Source: CAYRGQ01 sp964423925 (GTDB taxonomy: Bacteria > Bacteroidota > Bacteroidia > Sphingobacteriales > Sphingobacteriaceae). Taken from it: a stretch of 64,000 nt of DNA. Under the pieces are notes generated by a model. It made no database searches and was not told where the DNA came from. It saw only the letters and a program-made list of their open reading frames with translations. The position numbers were made by a program, and so were the translations under genes. The stretch lies in contig CAYRGQ010000004.1 of NCBI GenBank assembly GCA_964423925.1, positions 1 through 64,000 on the forward strand. The letters are read 5' to 3'. Positions 9,801 through 17,937 of this stretch are shown in pieces (positions within the stretch are counted from its first letter, which is position 1; the number at the start of each line of letters is the position of its first letter).

Positions 9801-11233
9801 TTCGTCGCAACGATCTTGACATGGTGCTTGGCGGCGAGTGCCACGAGGCTTTCGTTGACTCGGTCCTCGTCCTCCTGCCCGTGGCGCATCAGCTCGATGT
9901 AAAAGTCTTCGCCAAAAGTCGACTTCCACCACAGTAACGCTTCCTCCGCTTGGTTTTCGCCGACGTTAAGCAACTTGCTCGGGATTTCACCGTAGAGGTT
10001 GCCCGACAGGACGATGATGTCTTCCTTATATCGTTCGATGATGCCGCGGTCTATACGCGGGACATAGTAGAACCCCTTGGAATAGGCAATGGACGACATT
10101 TTGGCCAGGTTGTGGTAGCCGCGCTTATTTTTGGCAAGCATGACAATCTGGTAGCCGTTGTCTTTTCGGGTACGGTCTGTATGGTCGTCGCAGACGTAAA
10201 ATTCGCATCCGACGATGGGCTTGATAACCGTCTCGGTAGGTGTTTTACCATCTTCCACGGCGGCTTTATTCTTCGCTTCAGCCTTTTTATTGTGGCTGAG
10301 CACCGTGCTGACAAACTCGAAGGCGCCCATCATGTTGCCATGGTCGGTAAGCGCTACGGCAGGCATCTGATGTTTGGCGGCCGCGTTGACCAGGGCGTCG
10401 ACCGCAATGGTGGACTGTAATACCGAAAACTGGCTGTGGTTGTGCAAGTGGGCGAACGGAGCCGTTTCCAGCAGTTTTTTATTGGCGTCGAGGTCCGCGC
10501 GCGAAAGTTCATCGCTTGGGGAGGCTTGCGCTTCGCGTAATTTTTCGGACGCAGCCTTCAGGTTAACGTGGGTGAGGCCAATGGGACGTATGGGCTCGGG
10601 ATGCCGCTGGCGAAATTCCGTAAAATAGCCCGTGTCTACCTGTAGCTCCTCGGCGGTAAAGGTGCCACGACGGATCAGCTCCAAAAAGCAGCGCGTGGTC
10701 GCCTCTACGTCGGCGGTGGCGTTGTGCGCTTCGGAGAACGGTGTGCCAAACAGGTATTCGTGCAGCTCGGTGAGCGTAGGTAGCTTGTAGCGGCCGCCTC
10801 GGCCACCCGGTATTTGTACCAGTTCGGCCGTTACCTCCGTACACGTGTCTAGCACGGGAAGCGTGGCGAGCGGCGTATCGAGCCCTTCACGCACGAACTC
10901 GCACCCCATGATATTAATGTCGAACTTGATGTTTTGGCCCACCACAAACTGCGCCCGGCCTAGCGCCGCGTTGAACTTGGCTAAGACTTCCCGCAACGGT
11001 ACACCCTCTTCCGTGGCCAGTTCCGTGGAAATACCGTGGATGCGCTCGGCGTCGTAAGGAATGTTAAACCCCTCGGGTTTGACTAGGAAATCTTGATGCT
11101 CGATGAGACTGCCCGATTGGTCGTGCAGTTGCCAGGCGATTTGGATACATCGCGGCCAGTTGTCCGTGTCGGTAATCGGTGCGTCCCAGTTTTTGGGAAG
11201 CCCGGTGGTCTCGGTATCGAATATTAAATACAT
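6806..11233 (-). CDS. dnaE: DNA polymerase III alpha subunit with N-terminal exonuclease
   Basis: The 1475-residue protein is the replicative polymerase in the form found in Bacteroidota. It starts with a DEDDh 3'-5' exonuclease domain (FDTETTG at residue 4, KFDIN, and AHNATADVEAT near residue 190), so proofreading may be carried in cis. A PHP domain follows from about residue 262 (FAHLHNHSQFS). The polymerase core has the catalytic aspartates in PDIDIDFDD near residue 688. Helix-hairpin-helix and OB-fold segments close the C-terminus. The start at 11233 is chosen because it leads directly into MYLIFDTETTG; a longer reading adds 43 residues without family support. The minus strand has TAGATTTG at 11291-11284, a possible -7 box. 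Confidence 0.97.
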   Translation of the reverse strand: MYLIFDTETTGLPKNWDAPITDTDNWPRCIQIAWQLHDQSGSLIEHQDFLVKPEGFNIPYDAERIHGISTELATEEGVPLREVLAKFNAALGRAQFVVGQNIKFDINIMGCEFVREGLDTPLATLPVLDTCTEVTAELVQIPGGRGGRYKLPTLTELHEYLFGTPFSEAHNATADVEATTRCFLELIRRGTFTAEELQVDTGYFTEFRQRHPEPIRPIGLTHVNLKAASEKLREAQASPSDELSRADLDANKKLLETAPFAHLHNHSQFSVLQSTIAVDALVNAAAKHQMPAVALTDHGNMMGAFEFVSTVLSHNKKAEAKNKAAVEDGKTPTETVIKPIVGCEFYVCDDHTDRTRKDNGYQIVMLAKNKRGYHNLAKMSSIAYSKGFYYVPRIDRGIIERYKEDIIVLSGNLYGEIPSKLLNVGENQAEEALLWWKSTFGEDFYIELMRHGQEDEDRVNESLVALAAKHHVKIVATNNTYYVDKEDAHAHDILLCVKDGEKLSTPKGRGRGYRFGLPNDEYHFKSAQEMKRLFADLPEAILNIQEIIDKVETYSLYREVLLPKFEIPSEFVVQEDATDGGKRGENAYLRHLTYEGAKRRYEEITPEIRERLDFELQTIENTGYPGYFLIVQDFIAEARRMGVSVGPGRGSAAGSAVAYCLGITNIDPIAYDLLFERFLNPDRVSLPDIDIDFDDEGRGKVIDYVIRKYGESQVAQIITYGTMAAKSSIRDTARVLDLPLFEADKIAKLVPNLKLNKIFNMDDKGLKSALRGDEYENVKQLIAIADGKGIEAETLRQAKVLEGSVRNTGIHACGVIITPDDITNFVPIATAKDSDLYVTQFDNAVVESAGLLKMDFLGLKTLTLIKDTVKIVKHRHGVELDPDKFPIDDAKTYELFQRGETIGIFQYESPGMQKHMKSLKPTVFEDLIAMNALYRPGPMEYIPSFINRKHGIEPITYDLDACEEYLKETYGITVYQEQVMLLSQKLADFTKGEADVLRKAMGKKQKDVLDKMKPKFIEQAAAKGHDPKILEKIWKDWEAFASYAFNKSHSTCYAWVAYQTAYLKAHYPAEYMAAVLSNNMNDIKQVTFFMEECRRMGLQVLGPDVNESFHKFTVNEQNAVRFGMGAVKGVGAGAVETIIENREKGPYTSVFDLAKKIDLRAANKRALESLAYAGGFDCFAGTHRAQYFHDDGDGITTIEKAIRYGTKYKENENSAQVSLFGGSSEVEMPEPALPVCNEWGLIEKLKYEKDVIGIYLTSHPLDSYKFEITHFCKHPVSALHLIDRAKAAEVDEETQRAFQQIKNRELVIGGMVTAVSHRMTKSGRPFGVFMFEDYSDSYEIAIFSEDYVKHKGYLQEGYFLQLRGMVQERYRQPENWGFEIKSIQLLSELREKLAKSITIQLPLHELNEEKVAKLSDIIAANGAHEANRNCQLRFLVLDHEEKISLEMQAKKIKIDPNNDFMTSLLAIEGLKYKLN

Positions 11234-11544
11234 GTATTGCTCTTGCCTCGTATATAGGTGTTCGGAAATGGGAAAAACAGAAACAAATCTACACAAATTT
11301 CGGGGCAAAACGGGCATGGCTGGGCGTCGGCTGCGCGCAGGCTCCGGCAACGCGTTGGCCATAATGGGGTTAGGTTTTCCACAGCAACGCGCGCGCCCCG
11401 TAGCGAGATTTAAAAGGCGCGAAATGGTGGCGTATGGTCGATTTCGGATGGAATCCTTGCTGTTATCCTACCGAGCCATGCAATTATTTTAGTGGGTCAT
11501 ATTCGAATTAATTTTAGTAATTTTGCACGCTCAAACTCCTAGTC
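11234..11544. promoter_or_regulatory. Divergent promoter region between dnaE and the purF-like gene
   Basis: No gene is seen in these 311 bases. On the plus strand TAATTTTG at 11518-11525 fits the Bacteroidota -7 consensus TAnnTTTG and lies 20 bases before the purF-like start. On the minus strand TAGATTTG (11291-11284) could serve dnaE. Clear -33 boxes were not found at the right distance for either. Confidence 0.45.
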
Positions 11545-13455
11545 ATGAGTGACGCGATAAAACACGAGTGCGGTATAGCACTAATCCGACTATTGAAGCC
11601 CCTGTCATTTTACCAAGAAAAATACGGCACGTCCCTTTACGGCATCAATAAGCTGTATTTGCTGATGGAAAAACAGCACAACCGGGGGCAGGATGGGGCT
11701 GGCATAGCCACGATCAAGCTGGATGTGAAACCCGGAAACCGGTACATTAGCCGGTACCGTTCGATGGCACCCAATGCGGTAGCAGACATATTTGAGTACG
11801 TGCAGAAAAAATTTGCGGCAGTACAGCGCAATCATCCCGCGGAGTTCCAAGACAGCCAATGGTTGAAGGAGAACGTCAGTTTCACGGGCGAGGTGCTCCT
11901 AGGCCACCTACGTTACGGCACGCACGGCAAAAATAGTATCGAAAGTTGCCACCCGTTCCTGCGCCAGAACAACTGGCGATCCCGCAACTTGGTCATTGCG
12001 GGCAACTTCAACATGACCAACGTGGATGAATTGCTCCTGCAGTTGTATGAGCTGGGGCAACACCCTAAGGAACGTGCCGATACGGTGACGGTGCTGGAAA
12101 AGATCGGCCACTTCTTGGACACGGAAAACCAAGAGCTCTTTGACAAATTTAAGCGCGAAGGCCACAGCAATACCGAGATCAGCTCACTGATTGCCCAACA
12201 CCTCGACGTCGCGAAGATTTTGCGCCGTTCGGCCAAAACTTGGGACGGAGGCTATACGATCAGCGGTATTTTTGGCCATGGCGATGCATTCGTTATGCGC
12301 GATCCCGCTGGTATCCGACCCGCATTTTACTATGTAAACGACGAAGTGTTGGTGGTGACGTCCGAGCGTCCGGCGATACAAACAGCCTTTGATATCAATA
12401 TCAATGAAGTCAAGGAAATCAAGCCGGGCCATGCGCTTATCGTGAAGACCGATGGGACCATCACCGAGGAGCAGTTCCGCGAGCCCGTTGAGAAGAAATC
12501 TTGTTCCTTTGAGCGAATCTATTTTTCGCGCGGCAGCGATGCCTCCATTTATCAAGAGCGCAAGCAGCTGGGACGGCTATTGTGTCCCCAAGTGCTGGAC
12601 GCCGTGGGCCACAACCTTAAGGATACCGTCTTTTCGTATATTCCGAATACCGCTGAAGTTGCCTTTTTTGGCATGGCCCATGGTATTAACGAGTATGTCC
12701 GAAATTTGCAGAAAGATACCTTGCTCAACCGTGCCGACAAAATATCGGATACGGAGCTCAACGAGGTGCTGAGCATGGCACCGCGTTTTGAGAAGCTTAA
12801 CATCAAGGATGCGAAACTAAGGACCTTCATCACGCAAGACGCGGATCGACAGGATATGGTACAGCATGTGTACGACACCACCTATGGCATCGTCCAAGAC
12901 CACCAGGACATGATCGTGGCTATGGATGACTCCATTGTGCGCGGCACCACCCTGAAGCAGAGCATCTTGACCATCCTCGATCGCTTGAATCCCAAAAAAA
13001 TCGTTATTGTGTCGTCTGCACCACAAATCCGATATCCAGACTGCTACGGAATTGACATGTCGCGACTAGGCGAGTTCATTGCCTTCGAGGCGGCTGTGTC
13101 CTTGCTGTACAAAAGGGGGATGGGTCACGTGGTGGAGGAAGTTTACCAACGTTGCTTGGAATCGCTTTCCCTGCCGAAAGAACAGGTTATTAACTGCGTG
13201 AAGGCGATCTATGCGCCATTTACCGACGAGGAAATTTCGGCGGAGGTGGCGGCTATCCTCCGCTCGAACAGGATTAAGGCCGAGGTGGAAGTCGTTTACC
13301 AAAAACTGGAAAACCTGCATAAAGCGTGTCCGGATCATCGTGGGGACTGGTATTTCTCGGGGGACTATCCCACTCCGGGAGGTAATAAGGTCGTGAACCG
13401 CGCGTACATGAACTGGGTGGAAGGGAAGAACGTTCGCGCGTACTTTAGCGCGTAA
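11545..13455 (+). CDS. Amidophosphoribosyltransferase-like class II amidotransferase
   Basis: The 636-residue protein is the long Bacteroidota relative of PurF, which makes phosphoribosylamine from PRPP and glutamine in the first step of purine synthesis. The start MSDAIKHECGI resembles the short propeptide of Bacillus-type PurF, with Cys9 as the N-terminal nucleophile after processing. The glutaminase half contains RGQDGAGI and LLGHLRYGTHG. The phosphoribosyltransferase half contains AMDDSIVRGTT at about 458-468, the PRPP loop. At more than 600 residues it exceeds the usual PurF length of about 470-510, and several segments between the domains diverge, so its exact reaction is less certain than its family. 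It precedes a DinB-like gene on the same strand. Confidence 0.85.
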   Translation: MSDAIKHECGIALIRLLKPLSFYQEKYGTSLYGINKLYLLMEKQHNRGQDGAGIATIKLDVKPGNRYISRYRSMAPNAVADIFEYVQKKFAAVQRNHPAEFQDSQWLKENVSFTGEVLLGHLRYGTHGKNSIESCHPFLRQNNWRSRNLVIAGNFNMTNVDELLLQLYELGQHPKERADTVTVLEKIGHFLDTENQELFDKFKREGHSNTEISSLIAQHLDVAKILRRSAKTWDGGYTISGIFGHGDAFVMRDPAGIRPAFYYVNDEVLVVTSERPAIQTAFDININEVKEIKPGHALIVKTDGTITEEQFREPVEKKSCSFERIYFSRGSDASIYQERKQLGRLLCPQVLDAVGHNLKDTVFSYIPNTAEVAFFGMAHGINEYVRNLQKDTLLNRADKISDTELNEVLSMAPRFEKLNIKDAKLRTFITQDADRQDMVQHVYDTTYGIVQDHQDMIVAMDDSIVRGTTLKQSILTILDRLNPKKIVIVSSAPQIRYPDCYGIDMSRLGEFIAFEAAVSLLYKRGMGHVVEEVYQRCLESLSLPKEQVINCVKAIYAPFTDEEISAEVAAILRSNRIKAEVEVVYQKLENLHKACPDHRGDWYFSGDYPTPGGNKVVNRAYMNWVEGKNVRAYFSA

Positions 13456-13535
13456 CCGCTAACAGGCTACCGAGGCCTCTAGGAGACCCCGCTGCACTGG
13501 GCGTGCATCGGCGCGCATGTTGAGATGTAAACTAT

Positions 13536-13979
13536 ATGAAGCCGTTTTTCGAAGAGCTGTTTGCATATAACCATCAAGCGAACCGACAGTTGTGCGATGC
13601 TTTTATGAGTCACGAAGACCGTGTATCGGAGAAGTCCATCGCCTTGTTTAGCCACATGCTAAATGCCCATCAGATCTGGAACAATCGTATCCTGCCGCGA
13701 CAGCGGCAATGGGGTGTCTGGGACCGCCACTCGATTGTCGAGTTTGCACAGATCGATGCCGACAATTACGCGTGCACGGTACACCTGCTCCAGACGTGCG
13801 AACTAAACGCGTCGTCGAATTACACGAATAGCCGAGGCAAGGCCTTTAAAAGCTGCACCCGCGACATCCTGTTCCACATCATCAATCATTCCACATACCA
13901 CCGAGGGCAAATTGCGGACGAATTCCGGAGGAGCGGAATCGAGCCTGTACCGACCGACTATATTTTCTACAAACGCTAA
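13536..13979 (+). CDS. DinB-fold putative metal-dependent protein
   Basis: The 147-residue protein is a four-helix DinB/YfiT-type fold. The three histidines expected for the metal site appear as MLNAHQIW (helix 2) and NHSTYHRGQI (helix 3). Members of this superfamily include thiol transferases and proteins of unknown role, and nothing here decides between them. There is no signal peptide. It lies 80 bases after the purF-like gene and about 80 bases before folB, so a shared transcript is possible. Confidence 0.8.
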   Translation: MKPFFEELFAYNHQANRQLCDAFMSHEDRVSEKSIALFSHMLNAHQIWNNRILPRQRQWGVWDRHSIVEFAQIDADNYACTVHLLQTCELNASSNYTNSRGKAFKSCTRDILFHIINHSTYHRGQIADEFRRSGIEPVPTDYIFYKR

Positions 13980-14057
13980 GGGGCAGCATGCTTTCCAAGT
14001 CGTGGAAAGGTGTACGTGGCTGTTCCAGATAAAGGCATTTATGTTTAGGTTTGCCGT

Positions 14058-14429
14058 ATGAAGCAAGTTCTACAGCGCGTGGGGTTGTCGAAAGCCCGTT
14101 TTTTTGCCTATCATGGGTTATATCCTGAAGAGCAGCAGCTCGGAACGGAATTTTTCGTGGATCTGACCGTCGCGTTCCAGCGGGATGTACATGCAGCGGG
14201 CGAGGAGGATATCGGTAACACCGTCAATTACGCGGCCTTGTACGAAATAGCACGGCAGGAGATGGCTCGTCCGAGAAAGCTCTTGGAAACTGTCGCGGAA
14301 TCCATGCTACTGCGCGTACGGCAGGATTTTCCCGATGTGGATCAGGTCCATGTGCAGATCACCAAACAACATCCGCCGTTCGGCGGGGACCTCGCGCAGG
14401 CCATCGTTGCCCTGGAGTGGTCCAAATAA
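14058..14429 (+). CDS. folB: Dihydroneopterin aldolase
   Basis: The 123-residue protein matches FolB, which converts dihydroneopterin to hydroxymethyl-dihydropterin in folate synthesis. The family signatures are FFAYHGLYPEEQQLG at the N-terminus, TVNYAALYEIA in the middle and ITKQHPPFGGDL near the end, where the conserved lysine sits. TAGGTTTG at 14046-14053 resembles a -7 promoter box but lies only five bases before the ATG, so transcription from it would be leaderless or nearly so. The following FAD oxidase gene begins 8 bases after the stop codon. Confidence 0.93.
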   Translation: MKQVLQRVGLSKARFFAYHGLYPEEQQLGTEFFVDLTVAFQRDVHAAGEEDIGNTVNYAALYEIARQEMARPRKLLETVAESMLLRVRQDFPDVDQVHVQITKQHPPFGGDLAQAIVALEWSK

Positions 14430-14437
14430 ACACGACT

Positions 14438-15844
14438 ATGCCTACAATTTCGTTTACGCTATTGACCGCTGAGCATCTCCATGAACTGTCGGTGCTACTG
14501 CCGGATATGCCCTTGGTATTGCCGGGCGAGTCGATGGAGAAATATACACACGATGAGACCGAGGACCTGCGTTTCGCACCGGAGGCCGTGGCTTTGCCCG
14601 GAAGCGTCGATGAGGTATCCAAGCTTTTGGCATATTGCCATGGGCATCGTATTCCACTGACGCCACGTGGGGCGGGTACGGGCTTAAGCGGCGGCTCGCT
14701 GGCTCGCCACGGCGGCGTGATGGTGTCGCTAGAGCGGATGAATCGGATTGTCGCGATTGACGAAGCGAATCTACAAGCGCGTGTCCAGGCCGGGGTCATC
14801 ACGCAGCACCTAATCGATGCGGCCGCCGAAAAAGGCCTGCTGTATCCGATCGATCCAGCCAGCAAGGGATCTAGTTTCATTGGCGGCAATATTGCCCACG
14901 GCAGCGGCGGTCCGCGCGTGGTCAAGTACGGCACCATCCGCGACTACGTGCTTAACTTGCAGGTGGTACTGCCCGACGGCGAGGTTATCTGGACGGGTGC
15001 TGACACGTTGAAAAACTCGTCGGGCTATAGTCTCACCCAACTTTTTATCGCCTCCGAGGGCACGCTCGGCATCATCACCGAAGCCGTTGTCAAATTGCTG
15101 CCCAAGCCTGCCACTGACTTGCTTATGCTGGCGTCATTTCCGTCCAATGAGCAGGCTTGTGCTGCCGTGTCAGCGGTGTTTCGTGGCGGATTCCTGCCAT
15201 CGGCTTTGGAGTTTATGGAGCGCAGGGGTGTCGAGTGGGTCATTGAACACGAAGGAATCAATTTTACGTTGGCGGATGAGGCGCAAGCTTATCTGCTTAT
15301 TGAGGTGGATGGTGACAACCTGGACTACTTGTATGGACAGTGCGAAGGCATCCATGAGGTATTGGAGCGGTTCGGCTGCTTGGAGGTCCTGCTCGCCGAC
15401 ACCGCCGCGCAGAAAGAAGGCTTGTGGCGCATGCGTCGTGTAATGGGCCATTCCGTTAAGGCTAACTCGGTCTACAAGGAAGAAGATACGGTAGTGCCGC
15501 GTGCCTCATTGCCTCAATTGATTGCGGGTGTTAAGCAAATCGGCCGGCAATATGGCTTCGAGTCGGTTTGCTACGGGCATGCCGGTGATGGCAACTTGCA
15601 CATCAATATTATTAAGGGTGCTATGGACGACCGCGCTTGGTCGGATCAGCTTCCCCTGGGTATCCGCGCGATTTTTGAATTGGCGGTCTCGCTCGGTGGC
15701 ACGATCTCGGGCGAACACGGAATCGGGCTGGTGCAACGGGATTACCTGGGAATTAAGTGTTCCGAAAGGCAGCTCGCCCTCATGCGGGGCGTCAAGGGTG
15801 TGTTTGACCCCCACGGCATCATGAATCCCGGAAAGATTTTCTAA
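14438..15844 (+). CDS. FAD-linked oxidase, glycolate/D-lactate dehydrogenase (GlcD) type
   Basis: The 468-residue flavoprotein has the FAD-binding PCMH domain (PLTPRGAGTGLSGGS near residue 75, and the diphosphate loop GGNIAHGSGGPRVVKYG). The C-terminal FAD-oxidase domain contains YGHAGDGNLH and GTISGEHGIG, the histidine-containing active site of 2-hydroxyacid dehydrogenases. It probably oxidises glycolate, D-lactate or a similar acid. No GlcE or GlcF partner is beside it, so it may work alone like D-lactate dehydrogenases of this family. The ATG at 14438 is taken rather than a GTG at 14417 that overlaps folB. Confidence 0.9.
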   Translation: MPTISFTLLTAEHLHELSVLLPDMPLVLPGESMEKYTHDETEDLRFAPEAVALPGSVDEVSKLLAYCHGHRIPLTPRGAGTGLSGGSLARHGGVMVSLERMNRIVAIDEANLQARVQAGVITQHLIDAAAEKGLLYPIDPASKGSSFIGGNIAHGSGGPRVVKYGTIRDYVLNLQVVLPDGEVIWTGADTLKNSSGYSLTQLFIASEGTLGIITEAVVKLLPKPATDLLMLASFPSNEQACAAVSAVFRGGFLPSALEFMERRGVEWVIEHEGINFTLADEAQAYLLIEVDGDNLDYLYGQCEGIHEVLERFGCLEVLLADTAAQKEGLWRMRRVMGHSVKANSVYKEEDTVVPRASLPQLIAGVKQIGRQYGFESVCYGHAGDGNLHINIIKGAMDDRAWSDQLPLGIRAIFELAVSLGGTISGEHGIGLVQRDYLGIKCSERQLALMRGVKGVFDPHGIMNPGKIF

Positions 15845-15854
15845 CCTTTGGCCC

Positions 15855-15956
15855 CTAAAAGCGGAATAGCAAGGGAAATACCCATACCATGATGATGGCC
15901 AGCAGCACCTGCAAGGGAAGCCCCACACTAATACAAAAATCCAGAAAGGCCGGCAT
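15855..15956 (-). pseudogene. Possible N-terminal stub of a BASS-type transporter
   Basis: A 33-codon frame encodes a hydrophobic peptide containing VGLPLQVLLAIIM. This recalls the first membrane helix of bile-acid:sodium symporter (BASS) proteins, in which LPLALAIIM-like strings are common. The frame then ends after FPLLFRF. It could be the surviving 5' end of a deleted gene or a chance small membrane peptide. It converges on the end of the FAD oxidase gene, 10 bases away. Confidence 0.25.
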
Positions 15957-16100
15957 TTAAAAGCGCGTCGGTGGCGACAATAACAACCTAGTTTAAGTCA
16001 CTTCGCAATCTTTCGCCGGATAAGGTGCCCGGCACCGAACAACAGTAACCCTCCACATCAGAGAAGGCAAAATGCGCCACATTTGGCTCAGGGTTAAGGA

Positions 16101-16856
16101 TTATTCCAGCTGGGCGCGCAGGTGCTGGGCACGTTCATCCAGTGGGATTTGCCTCAACAGCAGTAGCGCGTCTTCCGGATCGTTCTGGTGGAGGTGGCAA
16201 AGGGCAAGATACCATACAGCATCGGTATAAAAAGCCGAGTTGCTGTCAGCCAGAATGTCTTTAAGCAGGTTGGCGGCGGTATGGGTATCAGCCAGACCCA
16301 TATAGGCCATGGCTCTGTAATAAACCAGCGTATCAGTCGGTGTCTGGCCGGCGCCTAGGTTTTCCCATTTAGTGAGCGCATCCGTATACTTTCCTTCTTT
16401 ATAGCTGATCATGCCGTCGTAGAAACGGTATTTCGAATTGTCAGACGCACTCATCTCGACTGGCAATCCAATATGGCCTTCGTAGAATGCCAAGTACAGG
16501 TTGTCGGAGGCGTTGTCACTACGCCAAACGGCCCATATGGTAAGAGTGGCCAGTAAAAGGGCAGACGCAGCCATCCACCAATGGCGGTAAAACGGTACGA
16601 CAGGTGGTGGGGGAGCGCTGTTCTCCGTATGGTTACGGGCAACGAGTTCGATCCTCCATTTGCCATCCGCGAGATTTGCTTCCTGCACGCCAAGTACTAG
16701 CAGCGTGATTTCTTCGACTTTGTCGCGCCACGCGGGCTCGTCGGCTAGCCGGCGCTCGAATTGTTCCCGCTCTGCGGGGGGCAGCACGTCGCGCAAGTAC
16801 GCATGGATGACGGCAATTTCATCTGCCGGCAGCTCGTATGCTCGTTTCTTATCCAT
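16101..16856 (-). CDS. Membrane protein with anti-sigma-like N-terminus and TPR repeats
   Basis: The 251-residue protein has a cytoplasmic N-terminal helical part (residues 1-90), one membrane helix at about 93-110 (WWMAASALLLATLTIWAVW) and an outside half with tetratricopeptide-like helices (YRFYDGMISYKEGKYTDAL, then AVWYLALCHLHQNDPEDAL). This layout is common in Bacteroidota next to ECF sigma factors and suggests an anti-sigma or sigma-coupled sensor. Its start codon overlaps the end of the sigma-factor gene by 8 bases (ATGGATAA), which shows they formed an operon. That sigma gene is now broken, so this intact partner may be orphaned. No zinc-binding anti-sigma motif is seen. Confidence 0.75.
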   Translation of the reverse strand: MDKKRAYELPADEIAVIHAYLRDVLPPAEREQFERRLADEPAWRDKVEEITLLVLGVQEANLADGKWRIELVARNHTENSAPPPPVVPFYRHWWMAASALLLATLTIWAVWRSDNASDNLYLAFYEGHIGLPVEMSASDNSKYRFYDGMISYKEGKYTDALTKWENLGAGQTPTDTLVYYRAMAYMGLADTHTAANLLKDILADSNSAFYTDAVWYLALCHLHQNDPEDALLLLRQIPLDERAQHLRAQLE

Positions 16857-17351
16857 TTTCTTTTTGCTCTTTCATTACGTAATCCCGCAACTCGTTTAAG
16901 CACCTGTATTTATTGTTCTTGGCACTTGCCTCCGTCCATCCGAAGTGGGGGCAATGTCCCGCAACCGTTGTTTTTGGCAATAAAACCGACCGAGCAACTC
17001 CTAGCCCCGTGCTCCAATGAATCCGTGCGTTTGGACGTGTTCGTCAGCGGTCGGGTCGAACGTCTGATCCGTTTCAATGTTGTTCCTAATCATCGCCCGA
17101 TCCGCTTTCGGTTTCCGTAATTCATCGATCCACTTGTTTTTTCCAACCCGCAGCTGGTACGCCCTCAAGACCGACTCATCCGCTGGCGAGAACCGCGCCC
17201 ATTGTACATTGCGCCGTGTAGCTAATAAGGTCCGCTGATACACATCGTATGCATCGTTCTTTGTTCCGTTATGGCGAGCTACATATTCCTTTATAGCCAG
17301 AAACCCGTCCCGATAAAGGCGTTTCAGCAAATGCTCGTCATTTGTTCGCAA
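16849..17351 (-). pseudogene. Decayed ECF-type sigma-70 factor
   Basis: The open part encodes region 2 (DEHLLKRLYRDGF, NDAYDVYQRTLLA), but the frame stops at a TAG near 17001. Downstream, the same frame continues with ELLGRFYCQKQRLRDIA, which is the start of region 4. It then shifts at a CCCCC run near 16925 into HFGWTEASAKNNKYRCLNEL, the rest of region 4. One extra C would restore this last joint. Upstream, a short frame from an ATG at 17399 (MDQPESQLI) ends in TGA before region 2. Several independent lesions therefore disrupt one sigma-factor gene of about 180 codons. The stop codon overlaps the start of the membrane TPR protein. Confidence 0.75.
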
Positions 17352-17678
17352 CGTGGATAAAAATAGTTTTCAGATTAGCTGGCTTTCCGGTTGGTCCATT
17401 CAGGTCCGCTAGTTTTAGGCTAATTTAGTGTTTTTACTAAATGGTTAACGATTACGCTGCGCAAAAAATTATCTGCTATGTCGTTGTTCGTTTACTTTCT
17501 GTTAGATTGCTTGTCCGGTACGGATATCTGCTTGTTATTTCAGGGAGCCGATCAGTAGCTCATGCCCTGACCATGTTGTAGGTAAACGTTACCCGTTATC
17601 GATCTGGATACGCTCGCCACCCGGATTTTAATCCCAATCGTAACGTTCTAAGCAGAAACATAGGAGGTGACGGGTGTC

Positions 17679-17792
17679 ATGATGTTTCTCTTTTTAGTGA
17701 ATAAGCCGATTCTATTTTATTCTTATATCGGGGTACTCCAAAAGGTCATGAAAAGAAGAGGGGAGGGCACACGGATAACTCCGTTTTTCTAA
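17679..17792 (+). CDS. Possible small protein (37 residues)
   Basis: Two adjacent ATG codons follow AGGAGG by about 12 bases. The peptide has a hydrophobic start (MMFLFLVNKPILFYSYIGV) and a basic tail with KRRGEG. I recognise no family. It may be chance; the strong Shine-Dalgarno sequence is the only support. Confidence 0.2.
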   Translation: MMFLFLVNKPILFYSYIGVLQKVMKRRGEGTRITPFF

Positions 17793-17807
17793 ATTTACCC
17801 ATCATTT

Positions 17808-17822
17808 ATGACATTGTGTCAT
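17808..17822. promoter_or_regulatory. Inverted repeat upstream of hsp20
   Basis: ATGACA and TGTCAT flank TTG, a perfect 6-base inverted repeat 115 bases before the hsp20 start. It has the form of a small repressor or activator site. The binding protein is unknown. Confidence 0.3.
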
Positions 17823-17937
17823 TATTAAACATCTGCAAATGTCAAATAGTCATGTAAAATAGCCGGTTTTAGCCTTGGTATATCCTTTGAATATGATTTG
17901 CCAAACATGTTATCAAAAATTAAAAGGAGGAAACACC

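Larger units (their letters stand above)
17400..17937. other. Long intergenic region upstream of hsp20
   Basis: This 538-base stretch has no large gene. It contains a 37-codon frame with a strong ribosome-binding site (listed separately) and a perfect inverted repeat ATGACA-TTG-TGTCAT at 17808-17822. Imperfect TATATCCTTTG at 17878-17888 resembles a -7 box. The length and the repeat suggest regulation of hsp20, but no CIRCE or known heat-shock element is recognised. Confidence 0.4.
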
